In this document: piece after piece, positions 30,418 to 41,163 of the stretch | Position numbering within the stretch: the stretch's first letter is position 1 | How the letters are laid out: each line of letters begins with the position of its first letter | Assembly: GCF_040371545.1 (NCBI RefSeq) | Contig: NZ_AP029048.1 | Location: forward strand, 1,302,001 to 1,366,000 | From: Synechococcus sp. M16CYN | GTDB taxonomy: Bacteria > Cyanobacteriota > Cyanobacteriia > PCC-6307 > Cyanobiaceae | Direction: 5' to 3' | Length of the DNA stretch: 64,000 bases | Position numbers and translations under genes: made by a program | Notes under the pieces: model-generated | What the model was told of the DNA's origin: nothing | The model's input: the letters and a program-made list of their open reading frames with translations, nothing else | The model's database searches: none

Positions 30418-31767
30418 ATGTTGAGAGTTGCAGTGGTTGGCGGGGGACCCAGCGGGTCTTGCGCTGCAGAAGTATTCGCAAAAGCTGGGATCAAGACTTG
30501 GTTATTCGAGCGGAAACTTGACAATGCCAAGCCCTGTGGCGGCGCGATTCCTTTGTGCATGGTCAAGGAATTCAACCTTCCAGATTCGATCATTGATAGG
30601 AAAGTGCGTAACATGAAAATGATCTCGCCTTCGAATCGAGAGGTTGATATTCGGCTCGATCCCCTCGGCTATGACGATAAGGCTTACATCGGCATGTGCC
30701 GCAGAGAAGTTTTCGACGCCTTTCTCCGCAACCGTGCCGTCGCCTCAGGCACCACGTTGATCAACGGTCTAGTTCAAAAGATTGGTACCGGCAAAAATCG
30801 TCAGGGCCCTTACAGCATTCACTACGCCGATCACGGCACTGGTGGTCCTACCGGTGAAGCAAAGACCCTCTACGTGGACTTAATTATTGGTGCCGACGGA
30901 GCCAATTCCCGCGTTGCCAAAGCGATGGATGCTGGCGAATATAACGTGGCCATCGCTTTCCAGGAACGAATTAAACTTCCACCTGAGGAGATGACCTATT
31001 ATGAGGATCTCGCTGAAATGTACGTCGGCACTGACGTGTCGCCCGACTTTTATGCCTGGGTGTTCCCTAAGTATGACCATGTCGCGGTTGGCACCGGTAC
31101 GATGCAACGCAACCAGAGCCTGATTAAAGGCCTACAGAAAGGGATTCGCGAGCGTGCTACGAAACGCTTATTCAAGGGTGAAGTTATCAAGGTGGAAGCT
31201 CACCCAATTCCGGAGCATCCCCGTCCACGCCGAGTAGTAGGCCGTATGGCTCTTGTTGGCGACGCCGCTGGCTATGTCACCAAAAGCTCTGGAGAAGGTA
31301 TCTATTTCGCTGCCAAAAGTGGCCGAATGTGCGCTGAGGCAATCGTGGAAATCTCTAATAACGGAGCTTCTGTTCCGACAGAAAAGCAAATTAAATCCAC
31401 CTACCTTAAACGCTGGGATCGTAAATACAGCACCACCTACGCGGTGCTCGGCGTCCTGCAACGAATTTTTTATCGAAATGATGCCACGCGAGAAGCATTT
31501 GTCGAAATGTGCAACGACAAAGATGTGCAGAGGCTCACTTTCGATAGCTATCTCTACAAGCGAGTCGTGATGATGAATCCCTGGCAACAGATAAAGCTCA
31601 CCCTGCACACGTTGGGGAGTCTACTGCGGGGAGAGACCCTCGCCCCTGCTACCTACGGGACAGTGCCATCGGCTGTTGGGAGATCTGATAAAGATTTTCT
31701 AACCGAAGAAGCATTACAAAAGATTAAGACTCAAGCCAAAGGACAAAAAACAGCCAGAGTTGGCTGA
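30418..31767 (+). CDS. chlP: Geranylgeranyl reductase
   Basis: 449 residues from ATG 30418; an upstream start adds eight residues. It reduces geranylgeranyl to phytyl groups for chlorophyll, tocopherol and phylloquinone, with NADPH, at the thylakoid membrane. The FAD-binding GGGPSGSCAAE is at residues 8-18; AKPCGGAIPLCM and GADGANSRVAKAM are characteristic; the second FAD motif is VGDAAGYVTKSSGEGIYFA. Length and motifs match cyanobacterial ChlP. Confidence 0.97.
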   Translation: MLRVAVVGGGPSGSCAAEVFAKAGIKTWLFERKLDNAKPCGGAIPLCMVKEFNLPDSIIDRKVRNMKMISPSNREVDIRLDPLGYDDKAYIGMCRREVFDAFLRNRAVASGTTLINGLVQKIGTGKNRQGPYSIHYADHGTGGPTGEAKTLYVDLIIGADGANSRVAKAMDAGEYNVAIAFQERIKLPPEEMTYYEDLAEMYVGTDVSPDFYAWVFPKYDHVAVGTGTMQRNQSLIKGLQKGIRERATKRLFKGEVIKVEAHPIPEHPRPRRVVGRMALVGDAAGYVTKSSGEGIYFAAKSGRMCAEAIVEISNNGASVPTEKQIKSTYLKRWDRKYSTTYAVLGVLQRIFYRNDATREAFVEMCNDKDVQRLTFDSYLYKRVVMMNPWQQIKLTLHTLGSLLRGETLAPATYGTVPSAVGRSDKDFLTEEALQKIKTQAKGQKTARVG

Positions 31768-32055
31768 TTTGTTTGTCGACAGATTTATTAACTAGACTCG
31801 GTTGCTGAATTGACGCAACGACTTTTAGCACCCGTTCGGTAACCGATTCTAAGTCTTGTATACAGCAGTTCTGCTTTTTATTGCCCGTTGAGTATTGATA
31901 ATTAAAATAAAAGCTTTGGCAATAATTAAAAATACTGAAGTCATGACCAAACCGTTTTCTGCATGGCAACTTGTAGCCAATATACACTGCTGTAAGTTAG
32001 CTATAAAAGTAATCTTCTTTCTTAGCTCTGCGCCCGCTGCGTGTTAGTTAAGTGT

Positions 32056-34209
32056 TTAGTTCTGAATTAATTCAAACTGAGCTAACACCGAAGCTTGATT
32101 ACGCAGTACCCCTAAAAGATTGAGTCGATTTGCACGCAAAACCGGATCATCAGCCATCACCATTACACTATTAAAGAAAGCTTCAAGCGCAGGGGTTGAG
32201 TTCACTAGAACATCGCAAAGCTCCTTATAGGCCCTGCAATTTGCCAGCGGTTGCAGTTGCCGTGTGACATCGAATAAACCTTGCTCGCTAGGTGATTTGA
32301 ATTTTGAAGGATCAACTACATCAACACAAGACAACACATCTGTGGGAAGACAGCCTTTCCCAGCCAGTCGCGCTACTCGCTGAACAGCTGCCTGAACCGC
32401 AGCCAATTTGCCCTGATCTCGTAAACCGCCCAGTAGTCTGATGCGTTCTTGAACATCAAGGGGATCGTTCAATAGACGCGAGTTCATTACAGTTTCGCCA
32501 GCAACTGCCTGAATGAGATCAGTGGCGTACCCATCATCCTCCAATTGTGAGTTGATGCGCTGGCGAAGCAGCGTGGCGAGGTCTGCCGTGAGCTGAATGG
32601 TATCGACACTAAATGATGGGAATAGCTTTTTCCATAATCGAACTGCCTTGATAAGAAATAAGTTGAGATCTAGTTTCCATTGTTGATGCCAAAGAATCAA
32701 AAGCACACCGTTACCTGCCCGACGCAAGGCGTAGGGATCGGATGAACCACTGGGGCGTTCTCCCTTGGCATAGATGCTCAATAACAACTCAAAACGCTCG
32801 GCTAGCGCTACCACGGCTCCGGCATCCGTACTCGGCAAAGCATCTCCCGTGCCGCGGGGTAAATAGTGCTCCACAACAGCAAGAGCCACATCACGAAGTT
32901 CCCCCTCCTCAAGTAGGTATTTGCCACCCATTAACCCTTGCAATTCAGGAAATTCACTCACCATCTGGCTGACGAGATCGTGCTTACAGAAATGCGCTGC
33001 ACGACACGAAGCCTTGGCAACAGAGGTCGGTAGCCTAAGTTGGGTCAGGAGCTGCTCAGTCAATCGTTCAATACGGTCACATCGATCCTGAAGACTTCCC
33101 AGGCCCTCCGCAAAAGTTACACGAGCTAAAGCATCACGTCTTGCAGCACTGGACTGATGACGGTCGATGTCAAGGAAAAATTCTGCATCCGCTAGACGTG
33201 CTCCTAACACCCGTTCATTGCCACGAGTAATCAAAGCAGAAGCCTGCTCTAGTCCATCGGCAACTAAAAGAAATTCTGGACGAAGCACTTCCTGTGCGGT
33301 TAGTCGCAGTGGATCGCTCTTGAGACTAGGAATCTCTAGTGGCACATAGCGCTGATGCGCTTGCATCACAGTGGTGATCACCTCAGGAGGCAGCTGCAAG
33401 AAACGTCCCGAGATTCGACCCTGCAATACCCGAGGATTTTCAACGAGATCAACCAATTCTTCAAAGAGCCATTCCGGACAATTGGCTGAACCATTTACGA
33501 CATCGGCCCCTCGAGTAATGGCTTGACGAATCAAATGAGATCGTTTGTCCCTATTCACCAGAACACCTGCGCTCCTAAGCGTAGAAACGTATTGATCTGC
33601 CGTTCCAATACGCAACGGTTGATTGCCATGAAGCCTGTGTCCACGACTGAAGCGATCACTTCGGACCACGGGATCAGTCCCCGGGATCACCATCTCGATA
33701 ACGTCGGAACCGTGAAGAGCTAACAGCCATCTAATCGGCCGACTAAATCGCCGTGTACCACCTCCCCAACGCATGAATCGACTGCCTTGCAAGGCATCTA
33801 TCCAAGATGGGATCAGATCCTGAAGGAGGACGGCACCGTCACGTCCCGGTATGGATGATGTTGCAAAAACAAAAGAACCTTTTGGGGTTTCGCGTCGCTC
33901 GAGCTCCGATGGATCGATCCCACACCGTTTTGCAAAACCGATAGCGGCAGCACTTGGAACTCCGTTCTTGAAAGCCTGTGCCACCGGAGGACCTTTGCGT
34001 TCTTCTCGTAGATCTGACTGGCGATCTTCAAGGACGGCCACCGATACCGCCAAGCGGCGTGGAGTCCCATAAGTGGAAATCACGCCGTGATTTAAACGTG
34101 CCTTCGCTAGGTCACGTATTACCCGTTGCTCGATTTGCGCCAAGGCCAGTCGAGCAAAGTTTGCTGGCAATTCTTCGGTGCCGATTTCAAGAAGAAACGT
34201 TTTTGTCAC
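32056..34209 (-). CDS. glyS: Glycyl-tRNA synthetase, beta subunit
   Basis: 717 residues from a GTG start (MTKTFLLEIGTEELPA). The beta subunit binds tRNA(Gly) and works in an alpha2beta2 enzyme; the alpha gene glyQ is not in the window. Marks are GTEELPANF, the FMRWGG segment and a C-terminal HD-like and anticodon-binding region ending in MADDPVLRANRLNLL. Full length for a bacterial GlyS. It is divergent from sir with under 90 bases between. Confidence 0.96.
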   Translation of the reverse strand: MTKTFLLEIGTEELPANFARLALAQIEQRVIRDLAKARLNHGVISTYGTPRRLAVSVAVLEDRQSDLREERKGPPVAQAFKNGVPSAAAIGFAKRCGIDPSELERRETPKGSFVFATSSIPGRDGAVLLQDLIPSWIDALQGSRFMRWGGGTRRFSRPIRWLLALHGSDVIEMVIPGTDPVVRSDRFSRGHRLHGNQPLRIGTADQYVSTLRSAGVLVNRDKRSHLIRQAITRGADVVNGSANCPEWLFEELVDLVENPRVLQGRISGRFLQLPPEVITTVMQAHQRYVPLEIPSLKSDPLRLTAQEVLRPEFLLVADGLEQASALITRGNERVLGARLADAEFFLDIDRHQSSAARRDALARVTFAEGLGSLQDRCDRIERLTEQLLTQLRLPTSVAKASCRAAHFCKHDLVSQMVSEFPELQGLMGGKYLLEEGELRDVALAVVEHYLPRGTGDALPSTDAGAVVALAERFELLLSIYAKGERPSGSSDPYALRRAGNGVLLILWHQQWKLDLNLFLIKAVRLWKKLFPSFSVDTIQLTADLATLLRQRINSQLEDDGYATDLIQAVAGETVMNSRLLNDPLDVQERIRLLGGLRDQGKLAAVQAAVQRVARLAGKGCLPTDVLSCVDVVDPSKFKSPSEQGLFDVTRQLQPLANCRAYKELCDVLVNSTPALEAFFNSVMVMADDPVLRANRLNLLGVLRNQASVLAQFELIQN

Positions 34210-34296
34210 GCCGCAGACAGAGCCGCAGCCGACTGTATTGGACTTTGTTTCGCTACGTTCATGTAGTTATCCCTGATCTGAGCGATAAGAATCTCT

Positions 34297-36039
34297 GTGG
34301 AAGTGGTGGAACCTCAAACCAACAGCCTCCCAAAAGCAGAGCAGCGCAAGCTCGATAGCCATTTCTTGCGCGAACCGTTGTTGACGGAACTCGGCAACAA
34401 TGAGGTGCGCTTCAGCGAAGACGCAGTTCAGTTATTGAAATTTCACGGAAGTTACCAACAACATCATCGGGAACTCCGAAAAACAGATAAATTGCGCAGC
34501 TGGCAAATGATGCTGCGCCTACGCAGTCCAGGGGGCCGTATCCCAGCCCAGCTCTTTTTAGCCCTTGACGACCTTTCCGCCAGACTCGGAGATGGAACAC
34601 TGCGGGTCACGACCCGTCAATCCTTCCAGATGCACGGCATCGCAAAAGCCGATTTGAAAGAAGTGATCGGCACGATTATCCGCAATTTAGGATCGACCCT
34701 AGCGGCCTGCGGCGATATCAACCGGAATGTGATGGCCCCACCGGCTCCCTTTGAAAAAGGAGGCTATCCAGTTGCTCGTCGATTGGCTGATGAAATCGCG
34801 GCTCTTCTAAGCCCAGAGGCCGCGGAGGGATCTTATTTGGACCTATGGGTAGACGGTAATTTGAGTTACCGATTTAAGCCCTCCAAAGCCGTGCAACAAG
34901 CACGCAAGCGGCAATTTGAAAGTGGCGTCTATTCCGGTAATGCATCAGAACCGCTTTATGGAAACACTTATCTGCCAAGAAAGTTCAAAGTCGCTGTCAC
35001 TGTTCCTGGGGATAACTCCGTGGACTTACTCACTCAGGACATCGGACTCGTTGCCTTTACAGCCCCATCTGGTGAACTCAGGGGGTGTAATGTTTACGTA
35101 GGCGGTGGCATGGGTCGTACTCACAAGAAGGATGAGACCTTTGCCCGAATTGCCGATCCCCTGGGATACGTCACTGCTCATGACGTCTTAGATGTGATCC
35201 AATCTATCCTGGCATTGCAACGGGACCACGGCGATCGTGTAATTCGCCCACATGCGCGCATGAAATATCTACTTCACGACAAGGGCATTCGGTGGTTTCG
35301 CCAAACCCTGAAGGAAGATTATTTCAGAGGTGAGCTAGCGGGACTTCGCTATGAACCAAAGGCCAAACTTCTCGATTATTTGGGTTGGCATCAACAGCAG
35401 GCCGGTCTTTGGTTTGTGGGATTGTCCTTGATTTGTGGACGTCTACAGGGAGAGCTCAAACAAGGTCTTCGTCGAATCGTGAAGACCTACCAATTGGAGA
35501 TCCGATTAACAGCCAATCAAGATCTGTTGCTTTGTAACATCGGCACGGTACAACGCGCTGACATCCAGACTGAACTAGCGGCTCTCGGCTTCGAAGTGCC
35601 TGAGGCCCCGGCACCTTTGGCTCGACACGCTATAGCCTGCCCAGCTCTTCCCACCTGCGGTTTAGCCATCACCGAGTCAGAGCGGATTCTTCCTGATGTG
35701 CTGAGCCGGCTCGACGCCCAGCTCCGGCGCTTGAATATTGACAAAACATTGCTGGTCCGTATGACGGGCTGCCCTAACGGTTGCGCTCGTCCTTACATGG
35801 CTGAACTTGCCTTAGTTGGAAATGGACCTAACCAATATCAGCTCTGGCTCGGTGGCACACCCAACCTGCAAAAGTTAGCGAGGCCCTATGTGGAGAGGCT
35901 ACTCCTAGACGACTTAGAGCAAACGATTGAACCACTTCTGTTAGGCTGGAAGATGGCGGGAGGGGACTGTAGCTTTGGCGATTATATAGATAGGCTCGGT
36001 GACCGAGGTGTGGCTCAATTGCTTGCTAACTCTCCGTAA
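34297..36039 (+). CDS. sir: Ferredoxin-dependent sulfite reductase
   Basis: 580 residues from GTG 34297, though in-frame GTGs at 34303 and 34306 are alternatives. It reduces sulfite to sulfide with six electrons from ferredoxin. The N-terminal half has RTTRQSFQMHG-type substrate residues (VTTRQSFQMHG). The [4Fe-4S]-sirohaem cysteines lie in CPALPTC and, 40 or so residues later, TGCPNGC. Two half-repeats of the sirohaem fold are complete. The 3' end overlaps the convergent dipeptidase gene by 25 bases. Confidence 0.95.
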   Translation: MEVVEPQTNSLPKAEQRKLDSHFLREPLLTELGNNEVRFSEDAVQLLKFHGSYQQHHRELRKTDKLRSWQMMLRLRSPGGRIPAQLFLALDDLSARLGDGTLRVTTRQSFQMHGIAKADLKEVIGTIIRNLGSTLAACGDINRNVMAPPAPFEKGGYPVARRLADEIAALLSPEAAEGSYLDLWVDGNLSYRFKPSKAVQQARKRQFESGVYSGNASEPLYGNTYLPRKFKVAVTVPGDNSVDLLTQDIGLVAFTAPSGELRGCNVYVGGGMGRTHKKDETFARIADPLGYVTAHDVLDVIQSILALQRDHGDRVIRPHARMKYLLHDKGIRWFRQTLKEDYFRGELAGLRYEPKAKLLDYLGWHQQQAGLWFVGLSLICGRLQGELKQGLRRIVKTYQLEIRLTANQDLLLCNIGTVQRADIQTELAALGFEVPEAPAPLARHAIACPALPTCGLAITESERILPDVLSRLDAQLRRLNIDKTLLVRMTGCPNGCARPYMAELALVGNGPNQYQLWLGGTPNLQKLARPYVERLLLDDLEQTIEPLLLGWKMAGGDCSFGDYIDRLGDRGVAQLLANSP

Positions 36040-36713
36040 ATCGCTGTTCCGGTGCCACTACGCCACGCCCAGAGTTGATCTCCATGAGAGTAGTGCCACC
36101 ACTCACCGGGGTGTTGGACAAACCCAGCGAATGCCATTACAGACGCTAAGAGACGTCTGTGCTGATGCCAGCGTTGAGCCTCCTGGCCCAGTTTTTCGGC
36201 GAAATAATCCGGTTCAGAGACAACACCGATCGTATCAATGGCGCCACCCATGTTAATCAGGTTATTGTCGTAGGTTACGAGGGTGAGATCGATTGCTGCT
36301 CCAGTGCTGTGAGGGGGTGGGTTGTTGGGGTTGTTGTTTGGGGTAGCCCAGAAACGATCTACATCAGCCAACACCTGATTGAGCGCAGATTGTTGGGCTG
36401 GATCGTTGCGGCGAATCTCCCGCTCGTTACATAGACTATCGATGGTGTAATTCACCATAAAGGCCTGAACGGACATAGGTCGCCAAGCATCGAAAATTGC
36501 AAGCCGCAAATCGGGGGAACGATGTCGCAGTTCATTTTGTGCTATAAGCAACCGTTTCACCACTCCGGATCGCAAACAGAAGGGATTCATTCCAAACCCG
36601 TAAGGGGCACCAAGAGACACGTAAGGGTGAGGTTCAATCTGAAATAGTTGCTTAGGCAGAGGCTCGAGAGGTTCCAAACAATCTTGAATCGGATAATTGC
36701 TCCAAGGACGCAT
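36015..36713 (-). CDS. D-alanyl-D-alanine dipeptidase, VanX-like (M15D)
   Basis: 232 residues from ATG 36713. The zinc-peptidase motifs are visible: FDAWRPMSVQ, SEHS-like HSTGAAIDLTL (His and Asp ligands), MGGAIDT, and the C-terminal EWWHYSHGDQLWAW (catalytic Glu and third His). The family cleaves D-Ala-D-Ala and related dipeptides. In an organism with no van cluster it probably serves cell-wall recycling. I see no signal peptide, so it should be cytoplasmic. It follows recG's stop by about 30 bases on the same strand, and overlaps sir convergently. Confidence 0.92.
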   Translation of the reverse strand: MRPWSNYPIQDCLEPLEPLPKQLFQIEPHPYVSLGAPYGFGMNPFCLRSGVVKRLLIAQNELRHRSPDLRLAIFDAWRPMSVQAFMVNYTIDSLCNEREIRRNDPAQQSALNQVLADVDRFWATPNNNPNNPPPHSTGAAIDLTLVTYDNNLINMGGAIDTIGVVSEPDYFAEKLGQEAQRWHQHRRLLASVMAFAGFVQHPGEWWHYSHGDQLWAWRSGTGTAIYGELASN

Positions 36714-36743
36714 CAATTAATTATTCGATGGAGCGACGACTGC

Positions 36744-39269
36744 TTAGTTAAGAGGCATATCGCCACTGAGACGACGTTGTTGGTTTGCTAGCAACTGTCG
36801 AAGTCGTGGACAGCGCTCTAGCCCAGGATCATTACGAAGAAGCTCCTGGGCTGCAATGCGTGCGTCTTCAAGAATAGCCGCATCGTGGGCAAGGCTAGCT
36901 AAAGCGAGGTCTGGCAACCCGGACTGGCGCGTTCCCAGCACCTGCCCAGGACCGCGCAATTTCAAATCCATCTCCGCGATTTCAAAACCATCAGTAGAAC
37001 GCACCAAAATATCTAAACGCTGACTAGCAAGCGGACTGGGACTGCCATTGATCAAAAGACAATGCGAGGCCGCAGCCCCACGACCAACCCGTCCGCGCAG
37101 CTGGTGTAGTTGTGCTAGACCGAATCGCTCTGCATGATCGATTACCATCACGCTTGCTTCCGGAATATCTACACCAACCTCCACCACCGTTGTGGAAACA
37201 AGGACTTGACAATCGCCTGACACAAAAGACGACAAGACACTCTGTTTTTCCCTACTACTAAGCCGACCATGGAGCAGACCAACCCGGAGATCTGGGAATA
37301 CTTCTGAAGCTAACTCGGCGTGGACTGTGATCGCCGAACGCAATGTCAACCTATCCGATTCTTCTACTAATGGCAGAACGACATAGGCGCGCTGGCCTTT
37401 TTCCACCTCCTTGCGGATCAATTTATAAGCCTTCTCGCGTTGTTTCGTTGAAAGCATCGCTGTTTGAATTGGTGTCCGCCCCGGTGGTAATTCATCGATC
37501 TGACTAACATCTAAATCCCCATGGATAGACAGTGCTAACGTCCGTGGGATGGGGGTAGCCGTAATCGTGAGCATATGAGGTTGCAACCCTTTACTTAAAA
37601 GCCGACCCCTTTGGTGAACTCCAAAACGGTGTTGCTCATCTACCACGACAAGGCCAAGGCGATGGAACACTACGGAATCTTCTAGGAGTGCATGGGTTCC
37701 CACTAAGAGCTTCAACGAGCCGCTAAACAGGTTGTCTAAAAGTCGACGGCGGCGAGATCGTGGCGTTGATCCTGTTAGCAGTTCGACCGTGACATGTAAT
37801 TGGGGTAGCCACTGACATAAAGTTTGATAGTGCTGTTCGGCCAAAACCTCGGTCGGGGCTATTAATGCACCTTGCCAGCCGGAGGAAACGGCGCTAAGCA
37901 ACGCAGCAATAGCGACGACCGTCTTACCAGATCCTACATCACCCTGAATCAACCGAGCCATTGGTTTCGGATCAGCCAAATCTTCTTCAATCTCGTGCAA
38001 TACTCGCTGCTGAGCATCTGTGAATTGGAATGAGAGCAGATTTCTAAAATCCCGAACGAGACTGCAGTTAGACCGGCTCAGGACCAAATCAGGACCGGGT
38101 CGGGACCGTAGCGCTTGGCGACGTTGAAGTAGTCCAAGCTGTAGCAAAAGAAATTCATCGAATATCAAACGATGACGCCCACGATCCAGTGATTCCCGAT
38201 TCTTAGGAGCATGCAATGCCTCTAATGCCTCTGCTATAGACATAAGTCCAAATTGCTTCCGTAACGCGGAGGGGAGGTGTTCGGGCCACCGATGAGTCAG
38301 CGGTAACACTTGCTCGATCAGGCTTCTAAAACGATCTGCTCTAACGCCTTCAGTAAGGGCATATACGGGGAATAGTCGTCCAATGCTGGCTGACCGAACC
38401 GGCGCGGAGGGACTATCTAAAACCTCGATCAGCGGATCTTGAAAGGACAACCCATAAGCACCGTTTTTCACAAGACCGCTTACGGCAACGCTGGCTCCAA
38501 CCGGGTACAATCTTTGTTGTCTCTTAAGATAAGCCGGCGAACTAAACCGTTTGCCAGCTGAGAATTTCGTCACTTTCAACCACCCTGTAGGGTCCTGTAG
38601 CCGAAGTTCAAGAATGGCGAGGTTAGGGTTGCGGGGGCTCACAAACCCGTTACAGCGGAGAATTTTCGCCACTATCGTCGCCGTCTCCCCAGAAACCAAC
38701 GCCTCAATCCGTCTCATCGACGAGTAATCAACATGATCACGGGGATAATGGTGCAAAAGGTCTTTGACTAATACCAAATCGAGCGAAGCTAGGCGGCTCG
38801 CTAACTTCGGATCAACGCCTCTAATGCGAGCAATTGGACTATCAAGACCGAGGCTAGGATTTGTTGTGGATCGCCGGTCCAACAAGTTTTGAAGTTTTAT
38901 GCGAGGTGGCGTCATCGGAGCAGAAGGCTCCAATCGACGGCGCAGTTCATACAGCCACTGGCGAGAATCGCTAACAAGACGCTGACGGGATGCATCCGTC
39001 AGCTGGGGATAGTTATCAAAAGAGCAACGCATCCGCTCCATCCGTTCAATCTCACCACGAGGCATCGGAATGGCTGGCGGAGCAGATAACTGCTGACTTA
39101 AAAACTGATGAAATCGCTGCTTCCTTCCCTGTAGATCGCGGAAACGGCTCTCTGTTTCAAGGCTAAGTGATCTTTGCAAAGGCTGAAGCCATCTAAGAAA
39201 CAGCGCAAGCTGGGTGCTGGTCAGTCCCCGTTCGTCTTTGGAGTGGTCGAATCGGATGAAGTCTGCCAA
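36744..39269 (-). CDS. recG: ATP-dependent DNA helicase RecG
   Basis: 841 residues, longer than E. coli RecG because of an N-terminal extension of about 130 residues, as in other cyanobacteria. RecG remodels stalled replication forks and Holliday junctions. The wedge OB-fold (RIEALVSGETATIVAKI) precedes Walker A GDVGSGKTVVA, the DEQH box, TATPIPRTLA, and the C-terminal helicase motif QLRGRVGRGAAASHC. The TTG at 39269 overlaps the preceding gene by 49 bases; a start a little further in is equally likely, so the exact 5' end is uncertain. Confidence 0.95.
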   Translation of the reverse strand: MADFIRFDHSKDERGLTSTQLALFLRWLQPLQRSLSLETESRFRDLQGRKQRFHQFLSQQLSAPPAIPMPRGEIERMERMRCSFDNYPQLTDASRQRLVSDSRQWLYELRRRLEPSAPMTPPRIKLQNLLDRRSTTNPSLGLDSPIARIRGVDPKLASRLASLDLVLVKDLLHHYPRDHVDYSSMRRIEALVSGETATIVAKILRCNGFVSPRNPNLAILELRLQDPTGWLKVTKFSAGKRFSSPAYLKRQQRLYPVGASVAVSGLVKNGAYGLSFQDPLIEVLDSPSAPVRSASIGRLFPVYALTEGVRADRFRSLIEQVLPLTHRWPEHLPSALRKQFGLMSIAEALEALHAPKNRESLDRGRHRLIFDEFLLLQLGLLQRRQALRSRPGPDLVLSRSNCSLVRDFRNLLSFQFTDAQQRVLHEIEEDLADPKPMARLIQGDVGSGKTVVAIAALLSAVSSGWQGALIAPTEVLAEQHYQTLCQWLPQLHVTVELLTGSTPRSRRRRLLDNLFSGSLKLLVGTHALLEDSVVFHRLGLVVVDEQHRFGVHQRGRLLSKGLQPHMLTITATPIPRTLALSIHGDLDVSQIDELPPGRTPIQTAMLSTKQREKAYKLIRKEVEKGQRAYVVLPLVEESDRLTLRSAITVHAELASEVFPDLRVGLLHGRLSSREKQSVLSSFVSGDCQVLVSTTVVEVGVDIPEASVMVIDHAERFGLAQLHQLRGRVGRGAAASHCLLINGSPSPLASQRLDILVRSTDGFEIAEMDLKLRGPGQVLGTRQSGLPDLALASLAHDAAILEDARIAAQELLRNDPGLERCPRLRQLLANQQRRLSGDMPLN

Positions 39270-40369
39270 TGTTTGCGAGCCTCACGATCTAAGAAGCGTC
39301 GCTCCCAATGACGTTGCTGTCGCACCATTGTGATCAAGGCACGATGGTGTTCACACAATCTTGCTCGACAACGACGCAAACGGTGGCTGTCAAATTCCAA
39401 TTCGCTAATGCGCAGTAGGATGCCGAAAACATCCATACCTGACTCACGATCCCCAGTGGCCAAGGGTAAACGAAGTCGTAAAACGTTGCTTGCTGTTGGC
39501 TGGGTCTCCATTTGCCCTCGCAACACAGCTTCGAGCAGTGTGATCGGCAGTAGAGCCTGGGCCTGACCGGATCTTAACATCTGCACGTTCAATGCATGAG
39601 AAAAATTGCGAAGATGACGCGAAAGGGCTAGATCTATAGATTGCATCCACTGAAGGAGCGCATCAGGCCGCGATGGCAGAAAGTGATCATCCCCCTCCAC
39701 CGCCATTACCCCTTCGAAAGCATCAATCCCCGTATCACTCGATGTTCCAGTCGGCTGCATTACATCATCAGCAAGTTGGAATAAAGAACGCAGAACACCG
39801 AGATCTCCCCCCTGTTGGAGCTCTGATGAATCGCTCCGCTCCGATTCCTCTTCCTTAGATTCGGAGCTGGTGATAGCTTCTATGGGAGGAGTAGCTCTTG
39901 GCGCTGGGGAGGAGGCCACGTCTAAGTGTATTGAGCTGGAGGGCTCATCTTGGTTGGATACTAGAAGATCTGGTCGAGGCAATTCAGGTGTAGGTTCCTC
40001 AAGATTCCGAGATAGCCCCTGGAGTATTTCTCGGTTGGCACGGGCTTGTTGGCGTCGCTGCTCCTCATGCATTTGAGCTACAAGCTGCATAAGCTGCTCA
40101 ACCGTCAACAATACCGAACAGCGCTGAATTAAATCGTTAATTATTGTATGAAACTGGCTCCGATCCGATGAAGATAAGAGATTAAACCTTATGGGGTTAA
40201 CCTCGCTAAGTAAGTTGAAGAGGGCTCGTCGCGTGGCCGTCCCCACCTCTTTACGCAGAATTTGTAAGTAAAGCGCCTGATCCCTATAAACAGCAATAGA
40301 TCTTGATCGACAACGCTGAGCCAAGCGTACCAGTTGCTCAGATGGATCGTATGCAAACTCAATGTTCAT
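39221..40369 (-). CDS. Hypothetical protein, 382 residues, with acidic linker
   Basis: A soluble-looking protein in three parts: a helical N-terminal domain (about 1-125, rich in Gln/Arg), an acidic Ser/Glu/Pro-rich linker (about 125-205, for example SESKEEESERSDSSE), and a helical C-terminal domain (about 225-370) with WMQSIDLALSRHLRNFSHALN. I recall proteins of this place and size upstream of recG in marine Synechococcus but know no function. It begins seven bases after tsf and overlaps recG, so it appears to lie in an rpsB-tsf-recG transcription unit. Confidence 0.82.
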   Translation of the reverse strand: MNIEFAYDPSEQLVRLAQRCRSRSIAVYRDQALYLQILRKEVGTATRRALFNLLSEVNPIRFNLLSSSDRSQFHTIINDLIQRCSVLLTVEQLMQLVAQMHEEQRRQQARANREILQGLSRNLEEPTPELPRPDLLVSNQDEPSSSIHLDVASSPAPRATPPIEAITSSESKEEESERSDSSELQQGGDLGVLRSLFQLADDVMQPTGTSSDTGIDAFEGVMAVEGDDHFLPSRPDALLQWMQSIDLALSRHLRNFSHALNVQMLRSGQAQALLPITLLEAVLRGQMETQPTASNVLRLRLPLATGDRESGMDVFGILLRISELEFDSHRLRRCRARLCEHHRALITMVRQQRHWERRFLDREARKHWQTSSDSTTPKTNGD

Positions 40370-40375
40370 CCTGGC

Positions 40376-41044
40376 TCACAGAGATCGGCCAGCGTTCTGT
40401 ACTGATGCTACTTCGGCAGCAAAATCGTTTTCTTCGACTTCAATGCCGTCACCGAGAGTGTATCGGGTAAAGCGACGCACTTTCACATTCTCACCAATCT
40501 TTCCCGCAGTCTGCTTAACCAGATTGCCAACAGTGATTGAGCCATCTTTGATAAACGGCTGCTCCATCAGAGCTAGTTCTTTCAAGCGCTTTCCGATACG
40601 CCCCTCAACAATTCTTTCTTTCATTTTATCGGGCTTTCCTTCAAGGTCGTCCCGGCCCATTTCAATAGCTTTCTCACGCTCTCGGATCTCAGGTGGGATT
40701 TCATCAGTAGTGACATATTCCACATTAGGGCAGGCCGCCACCTGCATCGAAACGTCACGCAGGAGTTCTTGGAACACACCACTACGGGCAACAAAATCGG
40801 TCTCGCAATTGATCTCGATCAATACCCCCACCCGAGCACCGGTGTGTATATAGCTACCGATTGACCCTTCAGCAGCTGTACGAAAAGATTTTTTCTCAGC
40901 GCTAGCTATTCCTTTCTGGCGAAGCCATTCCACAGCCTTTTTTATATCACCATCTGTGGCTGCAAGAGCTTTCTTGCAATCCATCATTCCCGCGCCTGTC
41001 TTGTCGCGCAATCCTTTGACGAGCTTAGCGGTTACGTCAGCCAT
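40376..41044 (-). CDS. tsf: Translation elongation factor Ts
   Basis: 222 residues. EF-Ts recharges EF-Tu with GTP. The N-terminal UBA-like domain [19 protein letters not shown] and the [28 protein letters not shown] core are diagnostic. Length is that of the short cyanobacterial form with one complete core domain. It follows rpsB by about 120 bases in the universal rpsB-tsf order. Confidence 0.97.
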   Translation of the reverse strand: MADVTAKLVKGLRDKTGAGMMDCKKALAATDGDIKKAVEWLRQKGIASAEKKSFRTAAEGSIGSYIHTGARVGVLIEINCETDFVARSGVFQELLRDVSMQVAACPNVEYVTTDEIPPEIREREKAIEMGRDDLEGKPDKMKERIVEGRIGKRLKELALMEQPFIKDGSITVGNLVKQTAGKIGENVKVRRFTRYTLGDGIEVEENDFAAEVASVQNAGRSL

Positions 41045-41163
41045 GAGGTATGGAGGGAATGAAAAAAATGATGTGGTGGGGCACTACCAACTTGTTCAGG
41101 AGACCAGGAAAGCGAATTTGATGGGCAAGAAAGCAACCTTAGCCCTCTTATATAGTTGTCGCT

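Noticed and set aside
31724-31987. 87-codon minus-strand frame after chlP
   Set aside because: It overlaps the chlP 3' end and the rest has random composition with no homology.
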